Assembly (NCBI GenBank): GCA_029964075.1
Contig: CM057144.1
Location: 12,919,281-12,983,280 of the forward strand
Length of the DNA: 64,000 nt
Reading direction: 5' to 3'
Source of the DNA: Patiria pectinifera
Lineage: Eukaryota > Echinodermata > Asteroidea > Valvatida > Asterinidae
Shown here in pieces: positions 39,644 through 54,600 of the stretch. Under the pieces are notes generated by a model that saw nothing but the letters and a program-made list of their open reading frames with translations, had not been told where the DNA came from and did no database searches. Position numbers and translations under genes: made by a program. Numbering within the stretch: the stretch's first letter is position 1; each line of letters opens with the position of its first letter.

Positions 39644-42600
39644 GTAAGTGAAGAACGGTAGATGTTTTGTGGAAGACGATGTTGTATAAGGTCACACTAC
39701 ATGCACTACGCCACACGCATTGTGATTTGTGGACTGTGCACAAAGTCTACACTGCACTGCACTACACAGCTTATCAATATGGTCGACGAGCTTATAGTTA
39801 TACACTCCCCGGCCCACCCGGGTTGGCATGAATTTTTTTTTATTGAATTGCATAAAGCAAGGAATAGATGTTCATTGTTAGTCATTTTAGAGTTCATTCA
39901 ATATTCATATTTCTTTTAAAATTTCGGAGTAATTGCCATGATTGCAGAATACCCGCCACTCGGAAATACACCCCTAAATTCTCTGGCTACGAGTACAAGG
40001 TTGGAATCACTGGAAAAGAAACAATTCAAGTCCATGCCAGCTACGCGGATACTGAGTGGGGGTCCATTATTTGAGAACAAAGCAACACAAAAGGAATGGG
40101 AGTTGCTGAAAAAAATTCTAAGTCCAAACCAACCACCCTGTTGGCGGCTACGCGGATACGGAGTGGGAGTCCCCTTGCATATGCTTGAGAACGAAGCAAC
40201 ACAAAAGGAATGGGAGTTGCTGAAAAAATTCTAAGTCCAAACCAACCACCCTCTTGGCGGCTACGCGGATACGGAGTGGGAGTCCCCTTGAATAACGCTT
40301 GAGAACGAAGCAACACAAAAGGAATGGGAGTTGCTGAATTTTTTAAAGTCCAAACCAACTACCCTGTTGGTGGCTACGCCGTTACGAAGTGGGAGTGCAA
40401 TTGAATGTTTATTGAGGTCAACCAACCGTGACCTCGTAGCCAGCTATGAGGTGGATAGATCGAGTGGCGGGGTATTCTGCAATTGTGCCAAAATTTCAAT
40501 GAGTAAGCAACAATGTAGGCCTACTGTCATGACTGTGTACTGTAGGGTTTCTCTAGCCTCATAAATGTGGCCAATTTACTGGACTACCTCCGTAAATAAA
40601 GGCCACGCTTCCACCATGTACAAAAACATGTTGTATTTTGTCAAATTTTGATTTTCACATTTAGGCTTAGTTTGTATTTATTTTTTTTTTTGCTTTAGAA
40701 GCATACTCACCCTCCATATTTTTATAGGCTAATCAAAAAGTGCTGCCTTTTTCAGATGTCAGTTTTTCGTGAAATTTCCAGATTCGTTTGCACATGTTTG
40801 CATATCAAAAAATAAAAAGATAGATTCAATTAAAAACATGAGACTAAAGTAAAGAAAACTATTTTTATACAAAATAAAAAAATTAGAGGCAGAGCAGTGT
40901 GGTTTCAAACCAATTAACAGAAGTCGAACATGTATTAAACCCAATCGAGCTAACGAAGCATTCTTGTTGGACGGGTCGTTATAAATGAGATATAGATTCA
41001 CATGGTGATTTTGCAATATCGTAAAGATAGCGGTTTAAAATCATGTTAAAGCTATAGTCCATCATTTGTTATTAGTGCATTTTGTTCGTTTGAAGCAACA
41101 AAAGTGTTCAAAATCTAATGAAGGATACTGAACAACTTACTTGATGAAGTTTCAGCTCAGCTTCAGCTTTATATTCCGAGAAAAACAGCATTCTAGGATC
41201 TCAATTTCAAATCAAAAGTTGCTAAATCATGTTTCGAATTGTTTTGAATTGCAGCTTTACGCGATGTCGCGCACTGATTCGACGAATTATAGCAACCGTG
41301 CGCGCCTGTGCATCGTTCCAATGCTTGTGCGCGCTGCGCCGAATAACAAAACGAATTACTAATTTAAATTTTCCTATGGTGGTTCTTAAAACGCACCGTT
41401 GGAAATGCCTTCTTTCGTTGATTTCTTCAAAATGAGAGCTTGCCAGAAAGAGTAATTTCACAGGGAGTTTAGTCCCCTTACTATCTTTCAACCAGTATGT
41501 TTTTCAACAATAATTACGCCAGTTACTTTTTTGGATAGCTGCAAATGATGGACTCGGGCTTTAAGGCTGCCGTAACGATAGCCGCTACGTTTTTTAAAAC
41601 AAAGCTATGAAGCCAAAGGCCACTCCAAATTTGATACAAATTTTACAAAATGAAAGAAAAGTTGTCTTTTTACGCTAAGACCTATTGGCCACTCTGTCAC
41701 TGATCAGCTGCCCACATCAGAACAAATGTAAAATTGTTTTATAAATTAACAACATATTTAAATGCGTATTGTTTTTTTTTTTAGGAATGTCTGCAGCAAA
41801 ACTGTTGCAGGAGCAAGGCTTAGATGTGCTGGTGGTGGAAGCGCGAGACCGACTGGGAGGGCGCACTTTCACCCAAGTGGTAAGAAACCCTTCCGTCATG
41901 TCCGTCCGTCCTGTGGCCCCTGAAATAGCCTCGTTCAAAGCCCTCTGTGGATAGCTTCGCATGGCACCTGCTAGCTGGGCGGAGTCATATTACTTTGACC
42001 TCAATTTGCATGTTGACCCCAAGTGGGCGTGTTTTCGTTTTGCAGCACTAAAGGTCCCAGTCTGTATTGTACATGTATGTTGATGTTACATTTATTATAT
42101 ATGTATATATGCACAGTCCATTTTTTTACATTTTTTTTGGAAAAAAAGCTGTACATGTATGCTGTACAGCATGATATGACCATTGACACCATGTTACAAC
42201 CACACTACTTTGTAAAATAGTGATCAATGTTAATAAAGAAACAGCTGTTAGGTTCTCACAGTAGACACTGTGTATGTAAAAAAAACCACCAGACTTTGTA
42301 CCATGTGTTGATGTGTATGCCACATATATGTACAATATATTTTATGCTGCAATAAAAATACAAAGCTTGCTGTAAAAAGCTACATGTTATTATGGCGTGC
42401 ATAATTAACCAGCATGGATTGATCAGGAATTACTTACAATCCATTGTGGTGTCATAATGGAGCAATCAACCTGAAGTTTTGTGTTCGAAAATGTTGGAAA
42501 AACCAAGAAAAACTAAATCGTTGGAGTTTTCACGAAGAGAGAATTGTGGCCACGGGGCGTTGAAACATAGTTTTGAGAAAATCGACTTTAAAGTTGAACC

Positions 42601-45600
42601 TTTTTTAAACTGAAGATTTCGCCTACTTTTAGAGAACATGTTGATTATTTTTTTATACCGATAGTAAGCCTAAATCTCACACTTACACATTGTACCAATT
42701 GCGAGTCAATAGACCAATTAATTGCGGAGCAATTAACGTTCATAGTTAATTGTCTCTTTGTGAAAACTCAAAATTCCACACGCGCTTCGTTTTGCCCGCA
42801 CGCGTCGTTTTGCTTGCGCGCGCTCGAAAATTGTCTGTTCGTGAAAACTGAAAATACGACTTGGGTGAAATTTTCCCTTTATTGATTCTCATGATCTCAA
42901 TGATTTCATCTGATTTTGACAAAATAAATTCGCCAAGGTGTCCGTTGCAATACACTTAATCGATTTCGGCCCAAAAAAGAATTTCGAATATATTGATTTT
43001 TGCCAAAATTGTCTCTTCGTGAAAACTCCGACGAAATGTTCAAGCAGTCTGGTTCTCTGACTCCACTAAAGATGGAATAGATCAATATATAAAGATGCCG
43101 AAAAATTGTAAGGCAAGGGAACCAGTCTAGCCTGCCTGCACCCGCTCGTGAACATGTAACCAATAGCGAACAAAATGTGGACTGAAAAAAATGGTAAATT
43201 TGGATCAGTAGTAACTTTGGATCAAAATAGTTCGGTTTTTTCAACGGTGACCACTGTTGGAAATGTACACAAAAATATTATTTTCTTGAAAATGACTTCA
43301 CACCAGGTGCCATAATTTTACAGGATGCTTAAAATACTGTCATTTACCAACATTTCAGTAAAGTATTTCGTAAAAACTTGGTAGTTTTATTTTTCGAAAA
43401 TGTTGTGTATTCCCTTTAAACATGAAATCCATCACAAATCCATTCATGGGCAAAAATTACAAGTTCAGCCACAAGTTTGGAGAACAACAAAGGACAGGTT
43501 TTTTGTTCGCAACTCATTTTTTTAGAATAACTTGCAGTTTGCCTTTAGACTAAGATGAATATTAAATGAGTGGCCTTTGAATTTCTACATGTACATAACT
43601 CAAGGCAAAAGCATTGATTGTACATTCCCTTTAACAACAAAGTACCCTTGAATTGTGTGGTTGTGCCTTATTTGCCTTTCTGATAATCTTTCTGATTGAA
43701 CCTGTGAGTGCCAGCGAGGTCGGCCTGTACACTGGCCTTTTGACACGGAGCCCCTGGGAAAATCAGATGAGTGGAAATGGGCTGGGAATGAAAATCAATA
43801 TCAGAAATGGCCGTATTGCCGTGGCTAAGGGCTACAGACAGCTGACGGAAATAGGCAATGGCCTTGCTGTCTGCTAGCAAATAGGCAGTCCAACGGGGTC
43901 ATGTATTGAAATTGCATTCAGCTTTCGGTGACGGTCTTGCTATATTGACTAAGTTATAATTGATTAGTTATTCAGTTTCAAAAGCATGATTATACCAGAC
44001 GAAGCAGATTTACATAAAATTTAACGTGCAAGTTACCCAATGTATGTCGTTGGGTTTTTTGCTTTGCATAACGCAGATTAGTCCCTTAACCCTAACAGAA
44101 CTCAGCATGTTTTGTTGGAATCTGTCGGGATGGGTACAAGTACCCCTAAACTGACAGTCGTTTACATTGGGTTAATGGCACACCTCCAGAATTTTAAGTC
44201 AGAAATATGTGTGTGCAGTTTCCCATATGGTGTTGGAATTTGCCAGGATGGGTATGGTTCCTAGTAAATCGTGCTAGGAGTTAGGGTTAAATAATTAATA
44301 TTTTATAAACTAAATTATTTCTGTGTTGAGTGAACTCGGGTGCAGGAGCTTAGTAATTGGATTTTAAAATTCTGACCCTGACAAGTGGCACAATCGCAGT
44401 GGGTCTGAGACAAGCGCCGTTGTGTATTCTGCTTACAGCGTGTTTGCATTCGCTATATTACTGAGTAATGCACAGAAATTGTAGACTGTGAAGTCAATGT
44501 ACATGTACTTGTATATGTTCCTGATTATGAAAGCCTGAATCCTGCTCGGCTGTACATACATACACGTATTATGGTGATCGTATTATGGTGATCGCTAGCA
44601 GGGATTAACCCTTTGCAGGGGCTGTCAAGTGATCGGGGTGTTCGGTTCAAGAAGCCAGGTTTAGTGGCCCTAGGCTGAAGTCTGTTTCTGTGGGTCAAAC
44701 CAATAATCCCAGATGCATTTTTTTTTATCCGATCAGCGATCAGCGATGCTGCTGAAGCCAGTTGCTACTTGCTATGAACCATGAAATTGTCTTTTCGTAG
44801 TTTTGGGGTGAGGTCGGGGAGGCTGCTTTGGGTCAAATAGTTGTGATATTTTAATAGTTTCACAAACAAGTGGAAAGTGTGCACTAGATTCAAATATAAC
44901 AAACTACATTTGTACAGATCCGAGGTGATTCATAGTCAAATGAGGTTTTTGCCCTTTACCGACGTTTAAACACTGTATAGGCCTACTCAGTGTATATTGG
45001 GAATATGCTTTCATAAACACACTGTATACTCAGTGTGTTACCTCCCGAGTGAAAGTTGGAAAAATCACTCGGGTGGGACTCGAACCCACGACCTCCTGCT
45101 TTCTAGTGCAGATGTCTTAGCACTCGACCACCGAGCTAACGGGATCGGTTGGCCGGTTCGAATCTGATGTACATAGCAGCGGGTACCGCATAAACTATTA
45201 TAAGATGGAATTTTGCGTCTGGGTGATATAAATCAAATGAGGTTTTGCCCTTCACCGACGTTTAAACACTGTATACTCAGTGTGTTACCTCCCGAGTTAA
45301 AGTTGGAAAAATCACTCGGGTGGGACTCGAACCCACGACCTCCTGCTTTCTAGTGCAGATGTCTTAGCACTCGACCACCGAGCTAACGGGATCGGTTGGC
45401 CGGTTCGAATCTGATGTATATAGCAGCGGGTACCCCATAAACTATTATAAGATGGAATTTTGCGTCTGGGTGATATAAATCAAATTAGGTTTTGCCCTTC
45501 ACCGACGTTTAAACACTGTATACTCAGTGTGTTACCTCCCGAGTGAAAGTTGGAAAAAATCACTCGGGTGGGACTCAAACCCACGACCTCCTGCTTTCTA

Positions 45601-48600
45601 GTGCAGATGTCTTAGCACTCGACCACTGAGCTAACGGGATCGGTTGGCCGGTTTGAATCTGATGTACATAGCAGCGGGTACCGCATAAACTATTATTAGA
45701 TGGAATTTTTGCGTCGGGGTGATGTAAATCAAATGAGGTTTTGCCCTTCACCGACGTTTAACTTTAAACACTGTATTACTCAGTGTATATTGGGAATATG
45801 CTTACATAAACACACTGTATACTAAGTGTGTTACTCAGTGAGGTCGTGGGTTCGAGTCCCACCCGAGTGATTTTTTCCAACTGTAACTCGGGAGGTAACA
45901 CACTGAGCATGCAGTGTGTTTATGTAAGCATATTCCCAATAAACACTGAGTATACAGTGTTCAAACATCCGTGAAGGGCAAAACCTCATTTGATTTATAT
46001 CACCCCTACGCAAAAATTCCATCTAATAATAGTGATTCATAGTGCACAGGTGCTTTTCAATGTCTGGTAGGAAACCAATGAAGAAGCCCCCTAGCCCCTC
46101 AAGTTTATGGGGCGTGTATACCATGTGACCATAACATTAACACACATTATAATTGAAAGAAAATCATCAACAATGTTACAAATTGCTACAAACAATTTCA
46201 GGAATTGTTACAAACAATTAGTGTCAACCATTTAATGTATTTGGTTTGCTTTTGGTACCTACAGTTTTATGGGTGAGTTAAGGGGTTTTTGGTCAATTTA
46301 TTTGGGGGACCTGCCGACAGACCGACCGACACTAAAGTGACATGTACATGTAGAAGCTCTGTTGCTAGAGCTTAAAAACTTTTGCATGATATTCAAATTT
46401 GTTTGAATGAAAAGTGCATAATTTATTATTTTTCTCCCTCTAAGGATTCCACTGTTGGGTATGTGGACTTGGGCGGTTCCTACGTGGGCCCCACCCAAAA
46501 CCGTCTCTTAAGAATGGCCAAAGAACTTGGAGTGGAAAACTACAAGATCAAAGAAGTTGAACGACTGGTCTGGGTAGACAACGTAAGTAGTCACACCCTT
46601 ATAATGTCTTTTTTTAACCCCCCTATGCAGATATAATTCTCTGCCAAGTAGTCCTTTCAGTCAAAATCAAAATAAATGACTGTTTTCAACAGTTAATAAG
46701 AGCTCCCAGCCTACATAAAGCAGGATTGACTTTCTGGGACTTGATACAGCTATGCTTTGACTCCGGGTGAGTGATAAAACAGCTGTGACCACAACTTGCC
46801 TGCTTTGTCTGTTGACCCAGTTTGACTAGTCACAGTGCTTGCTTGACATGATCTGACTGCTGGTGACTAGCCTTTGTTCAAAGTATAGCAGGGGCAGTGG
46901 AAGTGAATTTGGACAGACATTTGAATATTCCATTGTTTCTTGAAAAGGATAATTAAGAATTGAATTGAATTGAATGGAACTACATGTACCTCATTCTCCA
47001 ATAACAAGATCCTTCCTTTGGGGGAAAATATACTTCATGATTTTGCGTTTCTCGAATCCCGTCAGTTTATGGCTTGCACCTTTTGATCCCATTTACAATG
47101 TTTAGTACATGTACAAATTGTGCTGTGTGTATGTACATGTATAGAAAACTTGCCCTAAAACTTTTCTTTCGCTGTACACATACATGTGTACTTATATGTG
47201 TGTACAGAAGCCATTTGAAACCAGCCACCTATGACCTCGCGCTTTCAACTTTAGACCCAACCCAGGGAGTGCTACCTAATCCTAATAACCTACGTGTGAA
47301 CCATGAATAAAGGTCACATGAGGCGAACTTTGGTTGTTAATTTAGTGCAGCAAGCAGACAGATAAGGCAATATAATGTGCAGCATGGTACAGTGGTACTG
47401 TACTGGTACATGTATGGCACAATGCATCCAGGTATAATGATCTGATACACCGTGCCCTCTGGAGACATGCACACAATAGGGAACAAAAGATTGCATACAT
47501 CTCCACAGGGCAATTTCTATAGATGAATACCTCTCCACAAGGTTTTCACGAAATAGATAGGCCTATATAGATTTTACTAAAAAAGTAGGAATTTCCAAAT
47601 GGAAGAGTTTAAGAAAAGGGAGATTAAGTCTGATTTTCAGCCAAGGAAATTAATTCTGGTTAAAATAAGAGCATTTTGAAACTACACTTTCAAACTTGAA
47701 AAGTTTACTACATGGGAACAAAGAAATGTCTCCGCAAGGATACAAATTTCAGTATGTGTGTACTGTATGTAACTACAGTATTTAACTCTGGCGTCTATTT
47801 TCTTTTACGTGTTTCATGAATTTGAAATTATTGGGCAATAATGAGACTGATTTACCACCATTTGAGATTTAAGATTGGAACCTACATTTTGTTATTGTTG
47901 TTTTTAATATTCAGGACATACCGGTACATGTATAAAGCGTGTGTGCACACACTCTTGTTTTACTATACTCTCGAGGACAATGCCTTGTGTTTTCCTTTGT
48001 CCCTGTAATATAACACTCTCCCATATAGACTAAGCACACAAACTTACAGTGGACCGTTTCCAACAAAAGACCGAACTCCTGAGGACTGAAAGGATCTGTT
48101 GTTCTCCCTTTGTGTGTTGGTTCTCGGGGGTTATGTAGAACACGTACACATGTGCATGATTTCATTTTTCGCAGTACAGTGTTAAAAAAAGTTAAAAGGA
48201 AAATGCCAAATTTAATTGAGACCATACTTGTAAATTAGAAGGTTGTTCAGGCAGCATGATTGAAGTCAACGTACAATGTACACATTGGTTGAATATTCAA
48301 AGCAGATTGAGAGGCCACCATCGTGTAGAGCTTGTAATGCAGTCAGTCATACACTGGATGTGATAGACCTTTATCATGCTGCCACCATTTCAGTCATGTT
48401 CCCTGTATCCAGTAACGGTACTGAATGATTAGTTTTTTGTGCAAAAAGGAACCAGACTATTTTTTCCTTCCAGCCTCCCTTTGGTTACGTTGATTTGAAT
48501 GGGAACAAATGAAGATGGTTTATTGCTTCAAGGGAGCTACATTTGTACATGTACGGTACACCTGCTTCCGTCAATTTTCTTAGTGCCACTTAAAAAAATG

Positions 48601-51600
48601 TCCCAGGATGCTGATCTCCGCAAACTTTATTTTCTTTTCTGTTTTCTTTCTCCACAAAAGCAAAAATGTTACCCCTTCACAGGAACTTGGCCCAGGTTCT
48701 GGAATCCTTTGGTCAACATGGACCTGAATAACGCCATCAGGGAGATTGACAGACTGGGAGACATGGTAAGTTAGTGGATTTGGGCTGTGGATGCATGTGT
48801 GGAGTGTGCAGTATGATTGGGTGTGGATGTGGATTTTGGTGATGTTGAGGATGCTGATGGTAGAACAAGTCAGCCTCTAGAGTAATTGGGAGCATTATTG
48901 GTTTTCGATGGGGATGGGGATGCAGATTGGGTTTGTGGATGGAGATTGGGTTGTTGATGAGGATGTGTGGATTCAGATGGGGTGTGGATGGGGGTTTGAG
49001 TGCAGATACATGTACATCCAGGTAAGCTTGTGGATATGGAAATGGATGTGGATGCTGGTGGGAAAGGATGAGCATGATGCAGGTGGGGTTGTTGATAGGG
49101 ATGTGGATAAGATGAAGTTGTGGTTGTGGATGCAGTTGAGGTTGAAGATAAAATGTGCATGCATATCAGGGTGATGTTAATGGGGGATTGGGATGAAGAA
49201 GGGGTGAATGCAGATGGGGTTGTGGATGCAGATGGATTTTGGATGATGGTTGTGGATTGGGATGGGGTTTTGGAAGAGGTTGTGGATGCAGATGGGGTTG
49301 TTGATGGGGAGGTGGATGCAGATTGGTTATTGATGGAGATTGGGATGGGGTTTGGAAGGGGTTGTGGATGCAGGTGGGATGGGGTTGTGGATGGGGATGT
49401 GGATGCAGATGGGATATGGAAGGGTTTGTGGATGCAGTTGGGGTTGTGGATCAGGATAGGGAGGTGGATGCAGATGGGATTCGGAAGGGTTTGTGGATGC
49501 AGATGGGGTTGTGGATCGGATGGGGAGGGGGATGCAGATGGGTTTTGGATGTGGTTGTGGATGGAGATGGGATGGGGTTGTGGAAAGGGTTGTGGATGCA
49601 GATGGGGTTGTGGATGGGGAAGTGGATGCAGATGGGTTGTGGATGGGGGAGTGGATGCAGATGGATTGTGGATTGGGATGTGGATGCAGATGGGGTTGTG
49701 GATGGGGAAGTGGATGCAGATGGGTTGTGGATGGGGGAGTGGATGCAGATGGATTGTGGATTGGGATGTGGATGCAGATGGGGTTGTGGATGGGGAAGTG
49801 GATGCAGATGGGTTGTGGATGGGGAAGTGGATGTAGATGGGTTGTGGATTGGGATGTGGATGCAAATGGGGTTGTGGATGCAGATGGGCTGTGGATAGGG
49901 AAGTGGATGGAAATGTGGTTGTGGATGGCGATATGGATTCATATATCTTCACTTCCTCAACAGATACCAGTGGATGCACCCTGGGACGCACCCAACGCTG
50001 AGGAGTTAGACAGCATGACGATGAAGGAATGGATCGACAAGACATGCTGGACAGAGTAAGTCCATTCATACCATTCAAATGCTTCCAGCGACCCTGCTAC
50101 AGCGCACAATTTTGGGAGTTGGACATCTGTCCAGAACCGCATAGTCTGAACTATATCTTTGATACATATTAATATTATTATTTTATTTCTGGTTATGATA
50201 CTAAGAAATCCTCAAAAGCGCCCTAGGCACTGTAGTGTAAGCTCACAAGCCTGCAGAAACCTGTAGAGAGAAGACGATATGAAGGAATTACAGTTATAGA
50301 GGTGGGAGGAAAAGCCCAGAAGAATATTCTGGGGAAACCCACGGAATCAGGTTGGGACTGAAAACCCAATCCACACATGTGGACCAAGGCGGGATTCGAA
50401 CCTGGGTCACAGCGGTGGAAGGCGCAACGCCAACCTCACTCCAAACCTGACCTGTTCATGTTGTCTGAAGCTGTGGACAAATATAACTGACATTTCAGGA
50501 ACTGCAGCTTTGGGTTAAAAGTATGTGTGTGTGCATGCATAGTTTATTGTTTTGGATATTCAAAGCAGCAAAAAGTCTATTTGAAAATCTGGTTGATGAT
50601 TGAATATTTGGTATATTCGGAACAGCCCCAACATGTATGTATGTGGGATCAACAGGTTTTTATCTCTCGCTGGACCTGCAGAGGGTTCGTTTAGTCTATC
50701 TACGTGAGCCGTGAAAGGACCATTCACTGTGCACAGCCAAGCAATGCACAGTCGAATCAAGAAGTTTTTAATTGTTTTCTGAAAACTGGGGGGAAAAAAA
50801 TAACAACAGACATTTGCAAAAAATGACATCAGAAATATTTCAAATTTTTAACAGTTTAGATGTAATTACGCATGAAAGGCTGTAAATTGTACACGTTTGT
50901 TGAGATTTAGATTGAAAAGTATGGACTAAAAGTTTCAGGCTAATGATTTGTTTGAGTTTTAGGTTTTTGCTTCTACAGTTACCGGTAGTGTGCTTTTTCT
51001 TTTGTTTTGGGTTTTTTTTGTTTATTGATCCAGTCCTTCTGAACCAGTCCATCTGAGGCGTGCGATTGCACCCCCACACCATCGCCCGCCTAAAAGCTTC
51101 TCGAGAAGTGTGAATAATTGTGCCTGAATCGCCCTGGACCACAGAATCACACACCTACATGTAGAAAATCACACACCTAGAAAAATCACACGCCTAGAAA
51201 AATCCATGTGTGCCTTTTTCCACACGCCTGTGATTTTCAAACCAGAAGGACTGTTGATCATTATTTTATTTTTTAAATTGACTGCAAAATTTGTAGTGCT
51301 TAAAATACATGTAGTTTGACAGCGTTACAAGCAACGTATACATTTGTTCTTTGACGAAAGCATTCATGTTCTCCACATTGCTCGTAAAGAGAGGCAGCAT
51401 GGTCTGGTGCCATCACTGTAGTACCACTGGAATCACTGCTTTGAGTCGGGGAACAGGACCAAGATGGCAGTGCTTTTTCGCCTAGCGCCCCGACTCACAC
51501 GCGATTCAATCATTGTATCATTTAGAGTAGTCCGTCGCTTCATGGACGTCTTCTGTCGACTGACAGTCTGCAGTTGCCCCCAGGAGATCTCGGTCTTGTT

Positions 51601-54600
51601 TCTCTGCTGGTATGTCCAGCAGGCGGGAAGGTTCTGGCGGAACTTTGGCCGAGAGAATGGGGGTCAGGTACCAGACCGGTGTTTTTTCTTGTTCTGTATA
51701 TGCCTTGTGACCTGTTCTGCTTTCTGTAGCCTTTAGTAAGAATAATCCATTATAGACTGTCTGTGTGCATGTAATGATGTAACGTATTTTTCTTCTTTTC
51801 AACCGGTGATGGATTGGTTCTAGAAATCTGAAGTGTCAAGGCTGAACATAAAATTAATTCAAAATTTGTTTTAAATAAGATATAATTTGATTTATCTCGA
51901 GTAGTGATGGTGGGTTTTCATTACTACCACTCACCACATCTTTTTCGTTAAATGATAACCACAAATGGAATCTGGGAACACTGCTACTAAAGTCGAGGTT
52001 TTAAAGAAATTAACGAGGGTGAGGTTTGAATGGTAACGTCAGAAATGCTGGTGTGCTACTTATTGGTGCTCTAATTTGGACCCTGCCAACACACATGTAA
52101 TACACAGTTTTGAAAGGTTTTTTTTTTCCTGCCAATTTTTTGCCAACTACTTGTGATGAGTCACCCAAATGCAAGCATGGTGCACATTAATTTGCATAAT
52201 TTCTTTTGCACACAACCTGTCACAAAATGTTTGGCTACTCTGCCCAGTGAAAGCCCCTATCATACGATGCCCCTGTCATACGATAGTTATCCCCATGTGC
52301 TTATTTTAATAAAAATAATACCAGAGTTTTATACAGTGCTCGTATCTATCAACAATTAGGTACTCAGGGTGCTCATTAATATGAATATATTTCAAAGACA
52401 GGTAAATGAAGTAATTGAAATATGAGGCCCATTTTATGTAGCACCTTATAAGGGTTAACAAGGTGCTGCGGCGCATTAATAAGCCACTGCCAGAAACACC
52501 GGCGCAAACCCCTTCTCTAAGCCTGAATGTGACGGGGTTCCTTTACGTGCAGAAGTTATTTATCCACAAGTGTTTTTGTGTGTGTGTGACATTCTCTAAG
52601 TTTGTCTCTAAGATATTGCAGCAAGGCATCCCGGGGCCTAACCTAAGTCTGTTAGGATAAAGTCTGACACCTATTACTCCAGAAAGAGGCCTTCATTATC
52701 ACTTTCATCTGTCAACGATGAAGCAGACTGCCGAAGGATTCCTCCAACTGAGTTCCTCCTGGGCTGCCTTTCAGATCTTTTAGATTCCCCCTGAAATGAG
52801 CTGCTGGGTTGATCAGACTGCAGGCAATTTTCTGATGACAACGGCATTTTTTGGTTTCCACCTGTGTTTATTTTCCTGACTGCAGAACCAGTCGGCGATA
52901 TATGCGATACGTGGTGAAAGTTATCTGGTGCGTGGAGCCCTGGGAAGTGTCGGTATTGTCGTTTGGCTGGTATCTGGGGTCGGCCGGTGGTATCCGCGGA
53001 GAGATTGCTGCCCAGGTTGGTTGTTGTTGTCACATGGATGCGTTGTAGTTTCAGCTACGTCACATCACAAGACGGGCAGATTGTATCTTTGTTTCGTATG
53101 TCCAGTGTTCCAACATTTTCATCCTGTACCCTTTCAGACATCCACTATGCACCAAGCCTCCTGGTGCCAACAAAATCTAACAAACAACGGTGTCTTAACT
53201 TCCCTGTTACTGCCTCACCAACAAGATCAAACAGCAAAAGGCCAGTTTGGTATCTCGCTGTGGAAGTCCAGGTCAAAGGTCATTTGGGATGAAATCGCTG
53301 ACGTGATGCTACGTGATGTTACGTTAATTACTGCTCGTACCGTAATTAACACGCGAGCGTAGTGCGCCCGTGTCCCTGCACGATCATGCGCCTTCGATGA
53401 GCGTTCGATTATTTGAATGACCGTGACCCATATCATTGTGCGCATGCGCAGTTGAAATACCGAACTAGCTTACTGCTTGTTGTTGGATCTTGTTTGATGC
53501 AGCACGGTTATGTAGGCAACAATCTTGCACAACTCCATTCTTAACAACTATTCAAATGCTAACTTGAGATGCTGTTTGTTGTGGTAAGGTGTCTTCAATA
53601 GTGAGGTCAGAGGTTCGAGTCCCACCTAAGCAATCTTGTTGCATTTTTACCACAAGTTCAAGGAAAGCACTGATCATACAACACCAACATGTACATGTAT
53701 TGTACCCATTCAATTGTTTTTTTTCAACTCTTCATCCAATTCATATCAATCTCTTTCCTCAACTAACAGATTAACTATTCTCTACATAAAATTGTAATGG
53801 ATGTTGTGGTTCATAAAATCAAAACCAGAGTGGAATCTGTTGTTAAAAGTTAATGAGTTTAAAAAGAGATATGCATTACTACCAGTGTGGTATTTCTAAG
53901 TGGTTGGTTTTGTAGCATTTGCTTTTAACTTTATGCCGCACCCTGAACTCTGGTTTGAATTAACGATAATAGAGATATGGCTTGAGTATGGAACCCATGC
54001 ACCATATCTCTTTCAAAGCGATTGGGCCAGACTCGAGTCCATGAAATGCTGCTGTGGAGGGATCGCCACACCTCCTCCACAGCGAGTCTGTTACCTTCCC
54101 AGCATTGAATAATCCCGGTACCCATTTAACACCTGGGTTGAGAGGAGTAATTGAGGTAAAGCGCCTTACTCAAGGGCACAACACGCATGGCCACGACAGG
54201 GCTCGAACCCACAATCTCACGATCATGAATTCCATGCTCTACCGTTAGACCGCACGTGCTCCCACATGACTGTAGTGGAATGAATGGGAGCTTCCTGTAA
54301 AATCGGATAACCGTTATTCGGTTTGAAAAAGTTCGGATAACCGGAGTTAGACTTCTCCCACCACTAATCTCAACGAAGAGAGTAAATGGATTTGATATGT
54401 CCATTTCTGAACACAGAACCAGTCGACGTTTCGTCAGGTATCTCACAAGTGTGGTTTGGTGCGTGGAGCCCTGGGAAATATCGGTCTTAGCGTTCTGCTG
54501 GTATTTGAAATCGGCCGGAAACATCAGGACAGAAAATGCTGCGCAGGTTGGTGCTTCACCAAACTATGCACTTTTACATCTACCAGCTACATGTACATGT

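Noticed and set aside
43653-43877. Frame with an N-terminal hydrophobic stretch that resembles a signal peptide
   Set aside because: Located in MAO intron 2, without splice or promoter support or known domain.
4306-45660. tRNA genes at several tRNA-like heads
   Set aside because: They occur as members of SINE families or lack a clean cloverleaf with consistent anticodon arm, so a working tRNA is not supported.
48870-50078. A 402-residue His/Pro-rich frame and several Gly/Trp/Asp-rich frames
   Set aside because: They follow the 6-bp multiple period of the G-rich minisatellite; open in several frames on both strands at once and overlapping MAO exon 5 on the opposite strand.
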